From Gordonia prachuapensis (GTDB lineage: Bacteria; Actinomycetota; Actinomycetes; Mycobacteriales; Mycobacteriaceae): a DNA stretch of 64,000 bases. The position numbers and the translations under genes were made by a program. Where the stretch lies: the NCBI RefSeq assembly GCF_036350515.1, contig NZ_JAZDUE010000005.1, forward strand, positions 227,437 through 291,436. Reading direction: 5' to 3'. Shown one piece after another: positions 9,065-18,364 of the stretch (the stretch's first letter is position 1; every line of letters begins with the position of its first letter). The notes below the pieces were generated by a model. That model saw nothing but the letters and a program-made list of their open reading frames with translations. It had not been told where the DNA came from and searched no databases.

Positions 9065-10290
9065 CGGAGAACATGGAGTATGCCGGGTTGGTGGTACTGG
9101 CCCTGCTCGTCCTGCTCGTGGTCGTGGTGCTGGTCAAGTCCATCGCACTGATTCCGCAGGCCGAAGCAGCGGTCATCGAACGCCTCGGGCGCTATACGCG
9201 GACGGTGTCGGGACAGCTGACCTTGCTGCTTCCGTTCATCGACCGGATCCGCGCCCGCGTGGACATCCGTGAGCGGGTCGTGTCGTTCCCGCCGCAGCCG
9301 GTCATCACCGAGGACAACCTGACCCTGTCCATCGACACGGTGGTCTACTTCCAGGTGACAAACCCGAAGTCGGCGGTCTACGAGATCGATGACTACATCG
9401 CCGGTGTGGAACAACTGACGATCACGACGCTGCGCAACGTCGTCGGTGGGATGACCCTCGAGGAGACGCTGACCTCCCGCGACTCGATCAACGGGCAGCT
9501 CCGTGGTGTGCTCGACGAGGCCACCGGTCGCTGGGGTCTGCGCGTCGCGCGCGTGGAGCTCAAGAGCATCATGCCGCCTCCGTCGATCCAGGAATCGATG
9601 GAGAAGCAGATGAAGGCCGACCGGGAGAAGCGCGCGACGATCCTGTCGGCCGAGGGTCAGCGCGAGTCGGCCATCAAGACCGCCGAGGGCAACAAGCAAA
9701 GCCAGATCCTCGCCGCCGAGGGTGCGAAGCAGGCGGCGATCCTGGCGGCCGAGGCAGACCGGCAGTCGACCATCCTGCGGGCCCAGGGCGACCGGGGCGC
9801 GTCGTATCTGAGGGCTCAGGGTGAGGCCAAGGCCATCGAGAAGACGTTCGCCGCGGTCAAGGCCAGCAAGCCCACCCCGGAATTGCTTGCCTACCAGTAT
9901 CTGCAGCAGCTGCCGGAGATGGCCAAGGGCGAGGGCAGCAAGGTCTGGGTCGTCCCGTCGGACTTCGGTTCGGCCCTGCAAGGTTTCGCGAAGTCGTTCG
10001 GCGTGCAGAGCGACGACGGGGTGTTCCGCTACGAACCGACCGACGATGAGCCGTCCGCGGTGGACGAGTCCGAGACCGAGGACTGGTTCTCGTTGGCCTC
10101 CGACCCGAAGGTCGCCCAGGCGGTCGCCGAGGCCGAGAAGGTGGCCCGTCGTCCCGTCGATCCCGAGATCGCCACCCGCCGCACCCGCGAGTTGTCCTAT
10201 GAACGCACTGCGGCGCCCGCCCCCGATGCGTCCGACGCAGGGTCCGCCGTTCCTCCGGCAGCGCCACCCGCCGACCAGCAAGGGACGTGA
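9061..10290 (+). CDS. SPFH/band-7 (stomatin-like) membrane protein
   Basis: A 409-residue protein with one N-terminal membrane helix (about residues 6-27) followed by an SPFH domain (IPQAEAAVIERLGRY to about residue 190). An Ala/Glu/Lys/Gln-rich helical region with repeated AEG/AEA units follows (about residues 195-270, flotillin-like coiled coil), then an acidic, Pro-rich tail. SPFH proteins oligomerise at the inner membrane and partner with NfeD. It corresponds to Rv1488. GTG 9061 overlaps the nfeD stop (GTGA); ATG 9073 is an in-frame alternative that keeps the membrane helix. Confidence 0.9.
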   Translation: MTENMEYAGLVVLALLVLLVVVVLVKSIALIPQAEAAVIERLGRYTRTVSGQLTLLLPFIDRIRARVDIRERVVSFPPQPVITEDNLTLSIDTVVYFQVTNPKSAVYEIDDYIAGVEQLTITTLRNVVGGMTLEETLTSRDSINGQLRGVLDEATGRWGLRVARVELKSIMPPPSIQESMEKQMKADREKRATILSAEGQRESAIKTAEGNKQSQILAAEGAKQAAILAAEADRQSTILRAQGDRGASYLRAQGEAKAIEKTFAAVKASKPTPELLAYQYLQQLPEMAKGEGSKVWVVPSDFGSALQGFAKSFGVQSDDGVFRYEPTDDEPSAVDESETEDWFSLASDPKVAQAVAEAEKVARRPVDPEIATRRTRELSYERTAAPAPDASDAGSAVPPAAPPADQQGT

Positions 10291-10382
10291 TCTGTCCTCG
10301 CCCCTGATCCGGGCCGGTGAGGTGATAGATCCCGTCGGAAGCAGCTGTGTCGGTGATGGCACGTCCGCCCTCAGGGTTTGTT

Positions 10383-10560
10383 AAGCTCCGTCACGCTGCG
10401 GTGAACGGGAACCCGGTGTGAGACCGGGGCGGCCCTCGCCACTGTGAACGGAGATGCGGCGTCCGAGAAGCCACTGCTCGAATCGGGGCGGGAAGGCGGA
10501 CGCCGGTGGTCGAGCACCCTCGGTGATCGGCCGGCCGTGAGCCAGGAGACCGACCGTGGC
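10383..10560 (+). promoter_or_regulatory. Cobalamin (B12) riboswitch
   Basis: The leader of cbiM carries the conserved blocks of an adenosylcobalamin riboswitch in order. These are GGGAA-CCGGTGTGA followed by GGGGCGGCCC and CGCCACTGTG (10407-10445), AAGCCACTG (10468-10476), GGGAAGGCGG (10490-10499) and the B12 box GTGAGCCAGGAGACC (10537-10551). In B12 excess it is expected to shut off the downstream cobalt importer. The core ends about 55 bases before the cbiM start codon. No clear terminator hairpin follows, so control may be at translation. The boundaries are approximate. Confidence 0.93.
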
Positions 10561-10613
10561 ATTCGATTCCGAATGCCCACGAGGGGTTGGGCGGAAAGGC
10601 ACACGGTACTTCC

Positions 10614-11339
10614 ATGCACATAGCAGAGGGCTTTCTGCCCCCGGCGCACGCGGTGGCCTGGACCGTCGCAGCGGCGCCGTTCGTCGTCTACGGCGCCAGG
10701 CAGGTCGTCGTCACCGTCAGACAACACCCGTCCTCGGGTCCGCTGCTGGCCGCGGTCGGAGCGTTCTCGTTCGTCATGTCGGCCATCAAGCTGCCGTCGG
10801 TGACAGGGTCGAGTTCACACCCCACGGGCACCGGGCTCGGCACCGCGATATTCAGACCACCCGTCATGGCGTTCCTCGGTACGATAGTGCTGCTGTTCCA
10901 GGCACTGCTGCTGGCGCACGGTGGGCTCACCACTCTCGGCGCCAACGTGTTCTCGATGGCGATCGCCGGCCCGTGGGCGGGATTCGCCGTGTTCTACGCA
11001 CTCCGCAGATCCGGGGTCGGAGTGCTCCCTGCGGTCTTCGCGCTGGCCTTCGTCGCTGATCTGGTCACCTACGTCGTGACGAGTTTCCAGCTGGCCCTCG
11101 CCTTCCCGGCGTCGGAAGGAGGTTTCTGGGAGAGCTTCGGCGAGTTCATGGGCGTCTTCGCGATCACCCAGGTGCCGCTCGCCATCGTCGAGGGGCTCAT
11201 CACGGTGGTGGTCGTCCGAGTGCTCATGCAGGTGGCCGCATCCGAGCTCCTGGGTCTCGGATTCCTCAAACGCACGGAGGTGCCAGACGGCGCCGGCGAT
11301 GGTCAGGAGCAGACCGACCGTGAGGAGGCAGCCCGATGA
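10614..11339 (+). CDS. cbiM: Cobalt ECF transporter S component CbiM
   Basis: A 241-residue integral membrane protein that binds Co2+ for an energy-coupling-factor importer. The N terminus MHIAEGFLPPAHAVAW is the CbiM signature, in which the free N terminus and His2 take part in metal binding. That is why ATG 10614 is chosen over the upstream in-frame TTG at 10587, which would bury His2. Hydrophobic segments run along the length, and TGSSSHPTGTGLG is a conserved CbiM loop. The gene is directly downstream of the cobalamin riboswitch and overlaps cbiN by four bases. Confidence 0.95.
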   Translation: MHIAEGFLPPAHAVAWTVAAAPFVVYGARQVVVTVRQHPSSGPLLAAVGAFSFVMSAIKLPSVTGSSSHPTGTGLGTAIFRPPVMAFLGTIVLLFQALLLAHGGLTTLGANVFSMAIAGPWAGFAVFYALRRSGVGVLPAVFALAFVADLVTYVVTSFQLALAFPASEGGFWESFGEFMGVFAITQVPLAIVEGLITVVVVRVLMQVAASELLGLGFLKRTEVPDGAGDGQEQTDREEAAR

Positions 11340-11731
11340 CCGGAACCGACGCGAAACGCGGTTCGAGTAACCGTTCCGTACTGATAGTGATGCTCGGACT
11401 GCTGGCGATCGCGGTCGTGATCGCGGTCGGATCCCTGCTCTACGGATATGCGCAGGACGCCGACGCGGAATTCGGTGGCGCCGATGGCCAGGCAGAGGAA
11501 GTGATCGTCGAGGTCGACCCGGAGTACGAGTCATGGTTCTCGCCTCTGGTCGGTGAGCTTCCCGGCGAGGTCGAGTCCGGCCTGTTCGCGCTCCAGGCAG
11601 GGATCGGCGGGATCGTGCTGGGTTTCGGAATCGGATGGTATGCGGGACGAAACAGAGGCCGCAGCGAAACCCCGGCGGTGAGCTCCGCGCCCGCGTCCTT
11701 GGCAGCCGATACGGATCGTCCCGGCGACTGA
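11336..11731 (+). CDS. cbiN: Cobalt transporter subunit CbiN
   Basis: A 131-residue protein with two membrane segments (about residues 18-38 and 85-105) and a short acidic extracytoplasmic loop between them, the layout of CbiN. It is somewhat longer than typical CbiN (about 100 residues) because of an N-terminal polar extension and a C-terminal tail. CbiN is an auxiliary subunit of the CbiMNQO importer that helps load cobalt into CbiM. The start overlaps the cbiM stop (ATGA). Confidence 0.88.
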   Translation: MTGTDAKRGSSNRSVLIVMLGLLAIAVVIAVGSLLYGYAQDADAEFGGADGQAEEVIVEVDPEYESWFSPLVGELPGEVESGLFALQAGIGGIVLGFGIGWYAGRNRGRSETPAVSSAPASLAADTDRPGD

Positions 11732-11740
11732 CGGACAGCC

Positions 11741-12487
11741 GTGAATCCGCTCGACGTCAGCGCGGCCACCAACCGATGGTCGACGAGACCGGCCGTCGAG
11801 AAGCTGTGGCTGTTCGGCGGTCTGCTCCTGTGTGCGATGCTGCTGCCGCCACCGACGGCAGCACCACTTGTGGTGGTTGCGACGCTGGTGGTGACGTTGA
11901 CGTTGGCCCGGGTGAGGGCACGGCTCTTCTTCCTGGCGTTGCTGGGACCTGCGGTGTTCATCGTGCTCGGAGCGGTGCCGATCGCGGTGAGCCTGCGGGG
12001 CGGGTTGCACGTGGAACCCGGCGGGCTCGATCTCGCCGTCACCACGGGGCTGCGGGCGATTGCGGCTTCGGCGGCGACGATCGGATTGGCGGTCACCACG
12101 TCGGTGGCCGACCTTCTGGACCTGGCACGTCGCGCCGGGGTCCCCGCCGCCCTCTGCCACGTGGCCGATCTGACCTACAGGCTGATCGGCATACTGATTC
12201 GGTCGGTGGGTGCCGCGAGGGAGGCGTCCGGCCTGAGGTTGGGCCTGCGGAATCCGCGGGTGGCGATCTCGGTGGTGGGCACGCAGTTCGCTCTGGTCTT
12301 CGTTCGGGCGACCGACCGCGCGCACGCCATGTCGGAGGCGATGTCGCTGAGAGCCGAGCCCGGCATGACGGCGGTTCTGACCGCCGACCGACCGGCGCGG
12401 CCGGCACGATTGCTGGCCACGACCGGAGTACTCCTGTCGATTGTCGGTATGTCATTGCTGCTTGCGAGGATGTGGCATGTGGGTTGA
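11741..12487 (+). CDS. cbiQ: Cobalt ECF transporter T component CbiQ
   Basis: A 248-residue membrane protein with several hydrophobic segments: a cluster at about residues 25-90, others at about 110-130, and one at the C terminus. T components carry two Ala-Arg-Gly-like coupling motifs that contact the ATPase; here the region RSVGAAREASGLRLG fits the first. CbiQ couples ATP hydrolysis by CbiO to movement of CbiM. GTG 11741 starts nine bases after cbiN, and the end overlaps cbiO by 11 bases. Confidence 0.9.
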   Translation: MNPLDVSAATNRWSTRPAVEKLWLFGGLLLCAMLLPPPTAAPLVVVATLVVTLTLARVRARLFFLALLGPAVFIVLGAVPIAVSLRGGLHVEPGGLDLAVTTGLRAIAASAATIGLAVTTSVADLLDLARRAGVPAALCHVADLTYRLIGILIRSVGAAREASGLRLGLRNPRVAISVVGTQFALVFVRATDRAHAMSEAMSLRAEPGMTAVLTADRPARPARLLATTGVLLSIVGMSLLLARMWHVG

Positions 12488-13274
12488 CGAACGGACCGCG
12501 GTCCTCTCCCTGGAGGGGGTCGGATTCCGCTTTCCGCGAGGCCGACAGGTCTTTGACCACGTCGACCTGACGCTGGGCACCGGGCAGTGCATTGCATTGC
12601 TGGGTGCGAACGGGTCGGGCAAGACGACGCTGTTGCGGATGCTCGCGGGTCTCGCCACACCGACATCGGGCGCGGTACGGCTCGACGGCACCGCGGTCAC
12701 CGGCTCGCGAGCGGACCGAAACCGCCGTCGGACCAGCGTGCAGATGGTCCTGCAGGAGCCGGACGACCAGATCATCGGCGCCACGGTGCGCGCCGATGTC
12801 TCGTTCGGGCCCACCAATCTCGGACTCGATAGTGCCGAGGTGACGGTGCGCGTCGAGGAAGCGATGACGGCGTTGGGGATCGCTGACCTCGCCGAACGCA
12901 TCCCCCATCACCTGTCGTTCGGCCAACGCAAACGTGTGTCGATCGCGGGAGCGATCGCGATGCGTCCACGCATCCTGCTTCTCGACGAGGCGACCTCGGG
13001 GCTCGATCCGCAAGCGGTCGACGACCTGCTGGTCACGCTGGCCGGTCTGGTCGAATCCGGAACGACGGTGGTTCTCGCCACACACGACGTGGATGTGGCG
13101 TGGTCCTGGGCGCGAGAGGTTCTCGTGATCGATGAGCGGCGGGTGCGTCGCGGTATCACCCATGAACTGCTGGTCGACACCGAGTTGATGGCAGCAGCAC
13201 GACTCGGGGTGCCGTGGGGCGCACCGGTCTCGCGCGCACTCGGTCGACTCGTTCTCCGGCCCGAGGATGTGTGA
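12477..13274 (+). CDS. cbiO: Cobalt ECF transporter ATPase CbiO
   Basis: A 265-residue ABC ATPase. Walker A is GANGSGKT (residues 43-50), the Q-loop is LQEPDDQI, the signature is LSFGQRKRV (the ECF-type variant), Walker B is ILLLDEATSGLD and the switch His is in ATHDVD. It powers the CbiMNQ importer. ATG 12477 lies inside the end of cbiQ and has a GCGAGGA stretch just upstream. It is the last gene of the riboswitch operon and is convergent with the TVP38 gene 36 bases away. Confidence 0.94.
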   Translation: MWVDERTAVLSLEGVGFRFPRGRQVFDHVDLTLGTGQCIALLGANGSGKTTLLRMLAGLATPTSGAVRLDGTAVTGSRADRNRRRTSVQMVLQEPDDQIIGATVRADVSFGPTNLGLDSAEVTVRVEEAMTALGIADLAERIPHHLSFGQRKRVSIAGAIAMRPRILLLDEATSGLDPQAVDDLLVTLAGLVESGTTVVLATHDVDVAWSWAREVLVIDERRVRRGITHELLVDTELMAAARLGVPWGAPVSRALGRLVLRPEDV

Positions 13275-13310
13275 GGCACAGCATTTCTGAAGCGGCTGAT
13301 CGGGCGACGT

Positions 13311-14045
13311 TCAGCCAGGTGTGGGCGCTGACACGGGTAGTCGGGCGTCGAGGATCAACCCCGTGAGTCCCACGGCGAAGAAGCACGCACTGAGCAACAG
13401 CAACAGCGGGTTGCGTTGTCCGGCCATGGCATCGCCGAGCAGGACGACGGCGATGGTCCCGGGCGCCATACCCACGACCGTGGCGACCAGGTAGGGCAGC
13501 GCGGGCACCGAGGACAGCGCCGAACAGTAGTTCGCGACCGAGAACGGGCATGCCGCGATCAGACGCAGTGAGCCGACCGCCAACCACCCGCGCCTGCTGA
13601 GCCGATACTCCACGGACCGGACGACCGGCTTCGTCAGGTACGGACGCACGCGTTCCCGTCCGATGGCACGGACCAGCCAGAACGACACCATCGCCGACAC
13701 GGTCGACGCGGCCATCGCGCCGACGATGCCGACCGCAGGACCGAACAGGACCCCGGACATCACGGTGAACGGAGACCGGGGGATCGGCGCGATGGTGATC
13801 AGCGCATAGGCACCGAAGAACACCCAGACAAAGACGGGACCGAGGTCTTCGCCCCACGATCGGACCGCGCTGATCGAGGGGATCGGGATGAAGTACGAGC
13901 TCACCAAGACGACCGCGACGACCGCGGTGAGGGTCAGGGCCGGCCGCACCACCCGGGGGTCGATGCGCCGGCGGCCGGGCCGGCCGACTTCTGGGTCACC
14001 CCCGGTCGGCGACGCGTTCGCAGTGGTGAGGGGGTCGGAGGGCAC
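13311..14045 (-). CDS. TVP38/TMEM64 family membrane protein (Rv1491c-like)
   Basis: A 244-residue protein with about six hydrophobic segments. The family core spans FGAYALITIAPIPRSPFTVMSG and the region around RLIAACPFSVANY. These match the SNARE-associated / VTT domain, which includes a re-entrant loop. TVP38-like proteins are linked to lipid scrambling or general membrane transport; the substrate is not known. The GTG start is at 14045 and the first ~30 residues are polar. It diverges from mutA, as Rv1491c does from mutA in M. tuberculosis. Confidence 0.85.
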   Translation of the reverse strand: MPSDPLTTANASPTGGDPEVGRPGRRRIDPRVVRPALTLTAVVAVVLVSSYFIPIPSISAVRSWGEDLGPVFVWVFFGAYALITIAPIPRSPFTVMSGVLFGPAVGIVGAMAASTVSAMVSFWLVRAIGRERVRPYLTKPVVRSVEYRLSRRGWLAVGSLRLIAACPFSVANYCSALSSVPALPYLVATVVGMAPGTIAVVLLGDAMAGQRNPLLLLLSACFFAVGLTGLILDARLPVSAPTPG

Positions 14046-14171
14046 CGGGACACTCTACCCGCGGGCGACTGCGTGCTCCTTGTCACAACAGCCCTCCCAT
14101 GTGGGCCGAGCGAGCGTTCGGCTAAAGTCGGGTACGCGCTCGACCCGAGCATGACGGAGGTACCACGCCCC

Positions 14172-16088
14172 ATGTCGCAGACCACTGCGTCGACGTCCGA
14201 TCGGCCCGACGGGCCGCTCGCCGAGGCCTATCAGTCCTGGTCAGATGCTGCCGCTGCAGTGCTGGCCAAATCCCGGCGGTCCACCGTCGAGGAGCTGCCG
14301 GGCACAGCGGAGGAACTGCTGTCCACCGACACGATCGACGGACTACGCATCCGCCCGCTCTACACCCGCAAGGACGAGACGGCCGAACCCGGACTCCCGG
14401 GCAGTTTCCCGTTCGTTCGCGGTGCCGACCCGGATCGTGACGTCGCGATGGGCTGGCGTGTCACCGAGCGATTCGGCGACGACACGGCCAATGCCGCCGA
14501 GGTCAACGGCAGCATCCTGGAAGCGCTGGCCAACGGGACCAGCGGGTTGTGGTTGCGCATCGGTGATGCGCTCGGCGCCGATGATCTCGCCACGCTGCTC
14601 GACGGTGTGTACCTCGACCTGATCCCGGTCACCCTCGACGCGGGTGCTGACGGGATCGCGGCGGCGCGTGCCCTGCTCGCCTTGCGGGAGAAGGCCGGCG
14701 CCGCGCCGCAGGCCGCCGCGCCCACTGCCGCCACTGTCACCTCGTTCGGTTTCTCGCCGTTGACGGCGGCGTTCTCCGGCCGGCCCACCGTCGACGTCGC
14801 GGAAGCCACCGCACTTGCCGCACAAGCGCCCTCATCGGTGCGATCCTTCCGCGTGGACGGCACCGATTTCGCCACCGCCGGTGCCGACAACGGACTCGAA
14901 CTCGCGCTGATCGTCGCCGCAGCCGTCACCCACCTGCGGGATCTCACCGCCGTCGGTGTGTCCGCCGCCGACGCGTTGCGGCAGATCACCTTCGCGGTCT
15001 CCGCGGGTGACGATCAGTTCGCGACCATCGCCAAGTTCCGTGCGCTACGCAAGCTCTGGGCTCGGGTGGCCGAGGTCGTCGGCGCCCCGGACGCGGGTGC
15101 CGCACTGACCCACGGAGTCACCGACCTGTCGATGCAGAGTCAGCGTGATCCGTGGGTCAATATGCTGCGCACCACCATTGCGGCGTTCGGTGCGGGCGTC
15201 GGTGGCGCCGACCAGGTGACGGTTCTCGGCTTCGACGCGGCGATCCCCGCCGATCGGCGCACATCGAGTGCCACCTTCTCACGACGAATCGCGCGCAACA
15301 CCCAGCTGCTCCTGCTCGAGGAATCCAACATCGGTCGGGTCCTGGACCCCGCCGGCGGATCGTGGTTCGTCGAAACGCTCACCGAGGAGATGGCCGCCAA
15401 CGCGTGGGCCGTCTTCGGCGAGATCGAGACGGCCGGAGGCTATCGCGCAGTACTAGACTCGGGGTGGATCGCAGATCAGGTGAGCGCGACGCTCGCGCGC
15501 CGCGACGACTCCGTCGCTCATCGCCGGATCGCGGTCACGGGGCTCAACGAGTTCCCGAACCTCGACGAGAAGCCGCTGGGTACCGACGTGGCCGACATCG
15601 ACGACGTCCCCGGGGGTTCGCCACGGCTGGCCCGGGTGGGTCGCGCCTTCGAAGAACTGCGGGATCGATCGGACGCCGCACTCGCCGAGACCGGCCGACG
15701 GCCTTCGGTGCTGTTGCTACCGCTCGGCCCGGTCGCCGAACACAATGGACGGACGACATTCGTCGCCAACCTCCTTGCCTCCGGCGGCATCTCGGCGATC
15801 AATCCGGGCCCGCTGACCCCCGATGCCATCGCGGATGCGGTGCGCGACGGCGACACGCCGATCGCCGTCCTGTGTGCGAGCAAGCAGCGCTACGCCGACG
15901 ACGGGGCCGCCGCGCTCGCCGCGGCACGCGCGACCGGGCTGTCCACCGTGCTGATGGCGGGGCCCGACAAGGAATGGCCCGACGGAGAGAAACCCGACGG
16001 ATCCCTGCGGATCGGCATCGACGCCGTCACCACCCTGCGTGAACTCCTTGACCAGCTCACCCACGAATCGGCGGGAGCATCATCATGA
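14172..16088 (+). CDS. mutA: Methylmalonyl-CoA mutase small subunit MutA
   Basis: A 638-residue small (non-catalytic) subunit of heterodimeric methylmalonyl-CoA mutase, which interconverts succinyl-CoA and (R)-methylmalonyl-CoA. The TIM-barrel part (FPFVRGADPDR onwards) resembles MutB, and the C-terminal B12-like domain lacks the DxHxxG cobalamin-binding motif, as expected for MutA. ATG 14172 is preferred because ACGGAGG lies 11 bases upstream; ATG 14151 is in frame but has no better site. A TAAAGT element (14124-14129) in the divergent gap could be a -10. The stop overlaps mutB by four bases. Confidence 0.95.
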   Translation: MSQTTASTSDRPDGPLAEAYQSWSDAAAAVLAKSRRSTVEELPGTAEELLSTDTIDGLRIRPLYTRKDETAEPGLPGSFPFVRGADPDRDVAMGWRVTERFGDDTANAAEVNGSILEALANGTSGLWLRIGDALGADDLATLLDGVYLDLIPVTLDAGADGIAAARALLALREKAGAAPQAAAPTAATVTSFGFSPLTAAFSGRPTVDVAEATALAAQAPSSVRSFRVDGTDFATAGADNGLELALIVAAAVTHLRDLTAVGVSAADALRQITFAVSAGDDQFATIAKFRALRKLWARVAEVVGAPDAGAALTHGVTDLSMQSQRDPWVNMLRTTIAAFGAGVGGADQVTVLGFDAAIPADRRTSSATFSRRIARNTQLLLLEESNIGRVLDPAGGSWFVETLTEEMAANAWAVFGEIETAGGYRAVLDSGWIADQVSATLARRDDSVAHRRIAVTGLNEFPNLDEKPLGTDVADIDDVPGGSPRLARVGRAFEELRDRSDAALAETGRRPSVLLLPLGPVAEHNGRTTFVANLLASGGISAINPGPLTPDAIADAVRDGDTPIAVLCASKQRYADDGAAALAAARATGLSTVLMAGPDKEWPDGEKPDGSLRIGIDAVTTLRELLDQLTHESAGASS

Positions 16089-18364
16089 CCCAGACCGAAC
16101 CGACCAGCACGGCACAGGATTTCGGTGCCGTCCCCAGCTTCGCCGGGGTGGACCTGGATTCCGCGACCGCCACCACGAGCGAGTCGGCAGAGCCGGCAAT
16201 CGAGCGGCTCGCGCGCGCACAGGGCCAGTCACCCGACGAGATCACCTGGAACACACCGGAACAGATCGACGTTCGGGCGATCTACACCCGGGCGGACCGG
16301 GACGCGGTGACCAACGACGACGAGCATCCGTACCCGCTGGACTCCATCCCCGGTGAGGCGCCGTTCATCCGCGGCCCGTATCCGACGATGTACGTCAACC
16401 AGCCGTGGACGATTCGTCAATATGCGGGCTTCTCGACGGCCGCCGAATCCAACGCCTTCTACCGACGGAACCTCGCCGCGGGCCAGAAAGGCCTGTCGGT
16501 GGCCTTCGACCTCGCCACGCACCGCGGATACGACTCCGACCATCCGCGTGTGGCCGGCGATGTCGGTATGGCCGGGGTGGCGATCGACTCGATCCTCGAC
16601 ATGCGTCAGCTCTTCGACGGTATCGATCTCGGGTCGGTGTCGGTGTCGATGACCATGAACGGCGCCGTTCTGCCGATCCTGGCGTTGTACGTCGTTGCGG
16701 CCGAAGAGCAAGGCGTTCCGCCGGAGAAGCTTGCCGGGACCATCCAGAACGACATCCTCAAGGAGTTCATGGTCCGCAACACCTACATCTATCCGCCGAA
16801 GCCGTCGATGCGGATCATCTCGAACATCTTCGAGTACACCAGCCAGAAGATGCCGAAGTTCAACTCGATCTCGATCTCCGGATACCACATCCAGGAGGCC
16901 GGGGCGACAGCCGATCTCGAACTCGCCTACACACTGGCCGACGGCGTCGAATACATCCGCGCCGGCCTCGAGGCCGGCCTCGACATCGACAAGTTCGCAC
17001 CCCGGCTCTCGTTCTTCTGGGGTATCGGGATGAACTTCTTCATGGAGGTCGCCAAGCTGCGTGCGGCGCGCCTGCTGTGGAGCGAACTCGTCGCCGACTT
17101 CGCGCCGAAGAATCCGAAATCGTTGTCGCTGCGCACACATTCGCAGACATCGGGATGGTCACTCACCGCCCAGGACGTGTTCAACAACGTGGCCCGCACC
17201 TGCGTCGAGGCCATGGCTGCGACGCAGGGGCACACCCAGTCGCTGCACACCAACGCGCTCGACGAGGCCATCGCCCTGCCCACCGACTTCTCGGCGCGGA
17301 TCGCCCGCAACACACAGCTGCTCCTGCAGCAGGAGTCCGGGACCACCCGGTCGATCGATCCGTGGGCCGGCTCCAACTACGTCGAATGGTTGACCCATCA
17401 GCTGGCGCAGAAGGCGCGCGCGCACATCCGTGAGGTCGAGGAGACCGGCGGCATGACCCAGGCCATCAACGAGGGGCTGCCCAAGCTCCGGATCGAGGAG
17501 GCGGCCGCCCGTACGCAGGCGCGCATCGATTCCGGCCGTCAGCCGCTGGTCGGGGTGAACAAGTACCAGGTCGCCGACGACGAGGAGATCGAAGTCCTCA
17601 AGGTCGAGAACTCCAAGGTGCGCGCCGAACAGCTCGAGAAATTGCAGCGCTTGCGCGCCGAGCGTGACGAGGGCGCGGTCCAGGCCGCCCTCGCCGATCT
17701 CACGCGGGCCGCAGCGTCCGACGAAGGCGGCCTGGAGAACAACCTCATGGCCCTCGCCATCGAAGCCGCCCGCCACCAGGCGACGGTCGGGGAGATCTCC
17801 GAGGCCATGGAAAAGGTCTATGGTCGCCATCAAGCGGAGATCAAGACCATCAGCGGGGTGTACCGACATGAGGCGGGCGAGGTGAAGAACGTCGACGCGG
17901 CGACCGAGATCGTCCGGCAGTTCGGCGAGGCCGAAGGTCGTCGTCCCCGTGTACTCGTCGCCAAGATGGGCCAGGACGGCCACGACCGAGGCCAGAAGGT
18001 GATCGCCACCGCCTTCGCCGATCTCGGCTTCGACGTCGACGTGGGCCCGTTGTTCGCCACCCCCGACGAGGTCGCAGCGCAGGCCGCGGACAACGACGTG
18101 CATGTCGTGGGTGTGTCCTCGTTGGCTGCCGGTCACCTGACGCTGGTGCCGGCGCTCAAGCAGGCGCTTGCCGAGGTGGGACGGCCCGACATCATGATCG
18201 TGGTCGGAGGTGTCATCCCGCCGGGCGACTTCGACGAGCTGTATCAGGCCGGCGCGTCGGCGATCTTCCCGCCGGGCACCGTGATCGCCGATTCCGCGGT
18301 CGAGTTGGTGACCAAGCTCGCGAGCGGTCTCGGGCACGAGTTGGCCGGGGTCGCCCCAGAGTGA
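16085..18364 (+). CDS. mutB: Methylmalonyl-CoA mutase large (catalytic) subunit MutB
   Basis: A 759-residue adenosylcobalamin-dependent mutase. The N-terminal barrel has PFIRGPYPTMY and the substrate-binding region FSTAAESN. The C-terminal cobalamin domain has DGHDRG at residues 631-636, in which His633 is the lower axial ligand to cobalt, and a later VVGGVIPPGD loop. It supplies methylmalonyl-CoA, or degrades propionate via succinyl-CoA. The start overlaps mutA, and the stop overlaps meaB by four bases. Its need for B12 fits the riboswitch-controlled cobalt importer 3 kb upstream. Confidence 0.97.
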   Translation: MTQTEPTSTAQDFGAVPSFAGVDLDSATATTSESAEPAIERLARAQGQSPDEITWNTPEQIDVRAIYTRADRDAVTNDDEHPYPLDSIPGEAPFIRGPYPTMYVNQPWTIRQYAGFSTAAESNAFYRRNLAAGQKGLSVAFDLATHRGYDSDHPRVAGDVGMAGVAIDSILDMRQLFDGIDLGSVSVSMTMNGAVLPILALYVVAAEEQGVPPEKLAGTIQNDILKEFMVRNTYIYPPKPSMRIISNIFEYTSQKMPKFNSISISGYHIQEAGATADLELAYTLADGVEYIRAGLEAGLDIDKFAPRLSFFWGIGMNFFMEVAKLRAARLLWSELVADFAPKNPKSLSLRTHSQTSGWSLTAQDVFNNVARTCVEAMAATQGHTQSLHTNALDEAIALPTDFSARIARNTQLLLQQESGTTRSIDPWAGSNYVEWLTHQLAQKARAHIREVEETGGMTQAINEGLPKLRIEEAAARTQARIDSGRQPLVGVNKYQVADDEEIEVLKVENSKVRAEQLEKLQRLRAERDEGAVQAALADLTRAAASDEGGLENNLMALAIEAARHQATVGEISEAMEKVYGRHQAEIKTISGVYRHEAGEVKNVDAATEIVRQFGEAEGRRPRVLVAKMGQDGHDRGQKVIATAFADLGFDVDVGPLFATPDEVAAQAADNDVHVVGVSSLAAGHLTLVPALKQALAEVGRPDIMIVVGGVIPPGDFDELYQAGASAIFPPGTVIADSAVELVTKLASGLGHELAGVAPE

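Noticed and set aside
8560..10362. 600-codon minus-strand frame opposite NfeD/SPFH
   Set aside because: It has no start context and no recognisable domain, and it mirrors two well-supported plus-strand genes.
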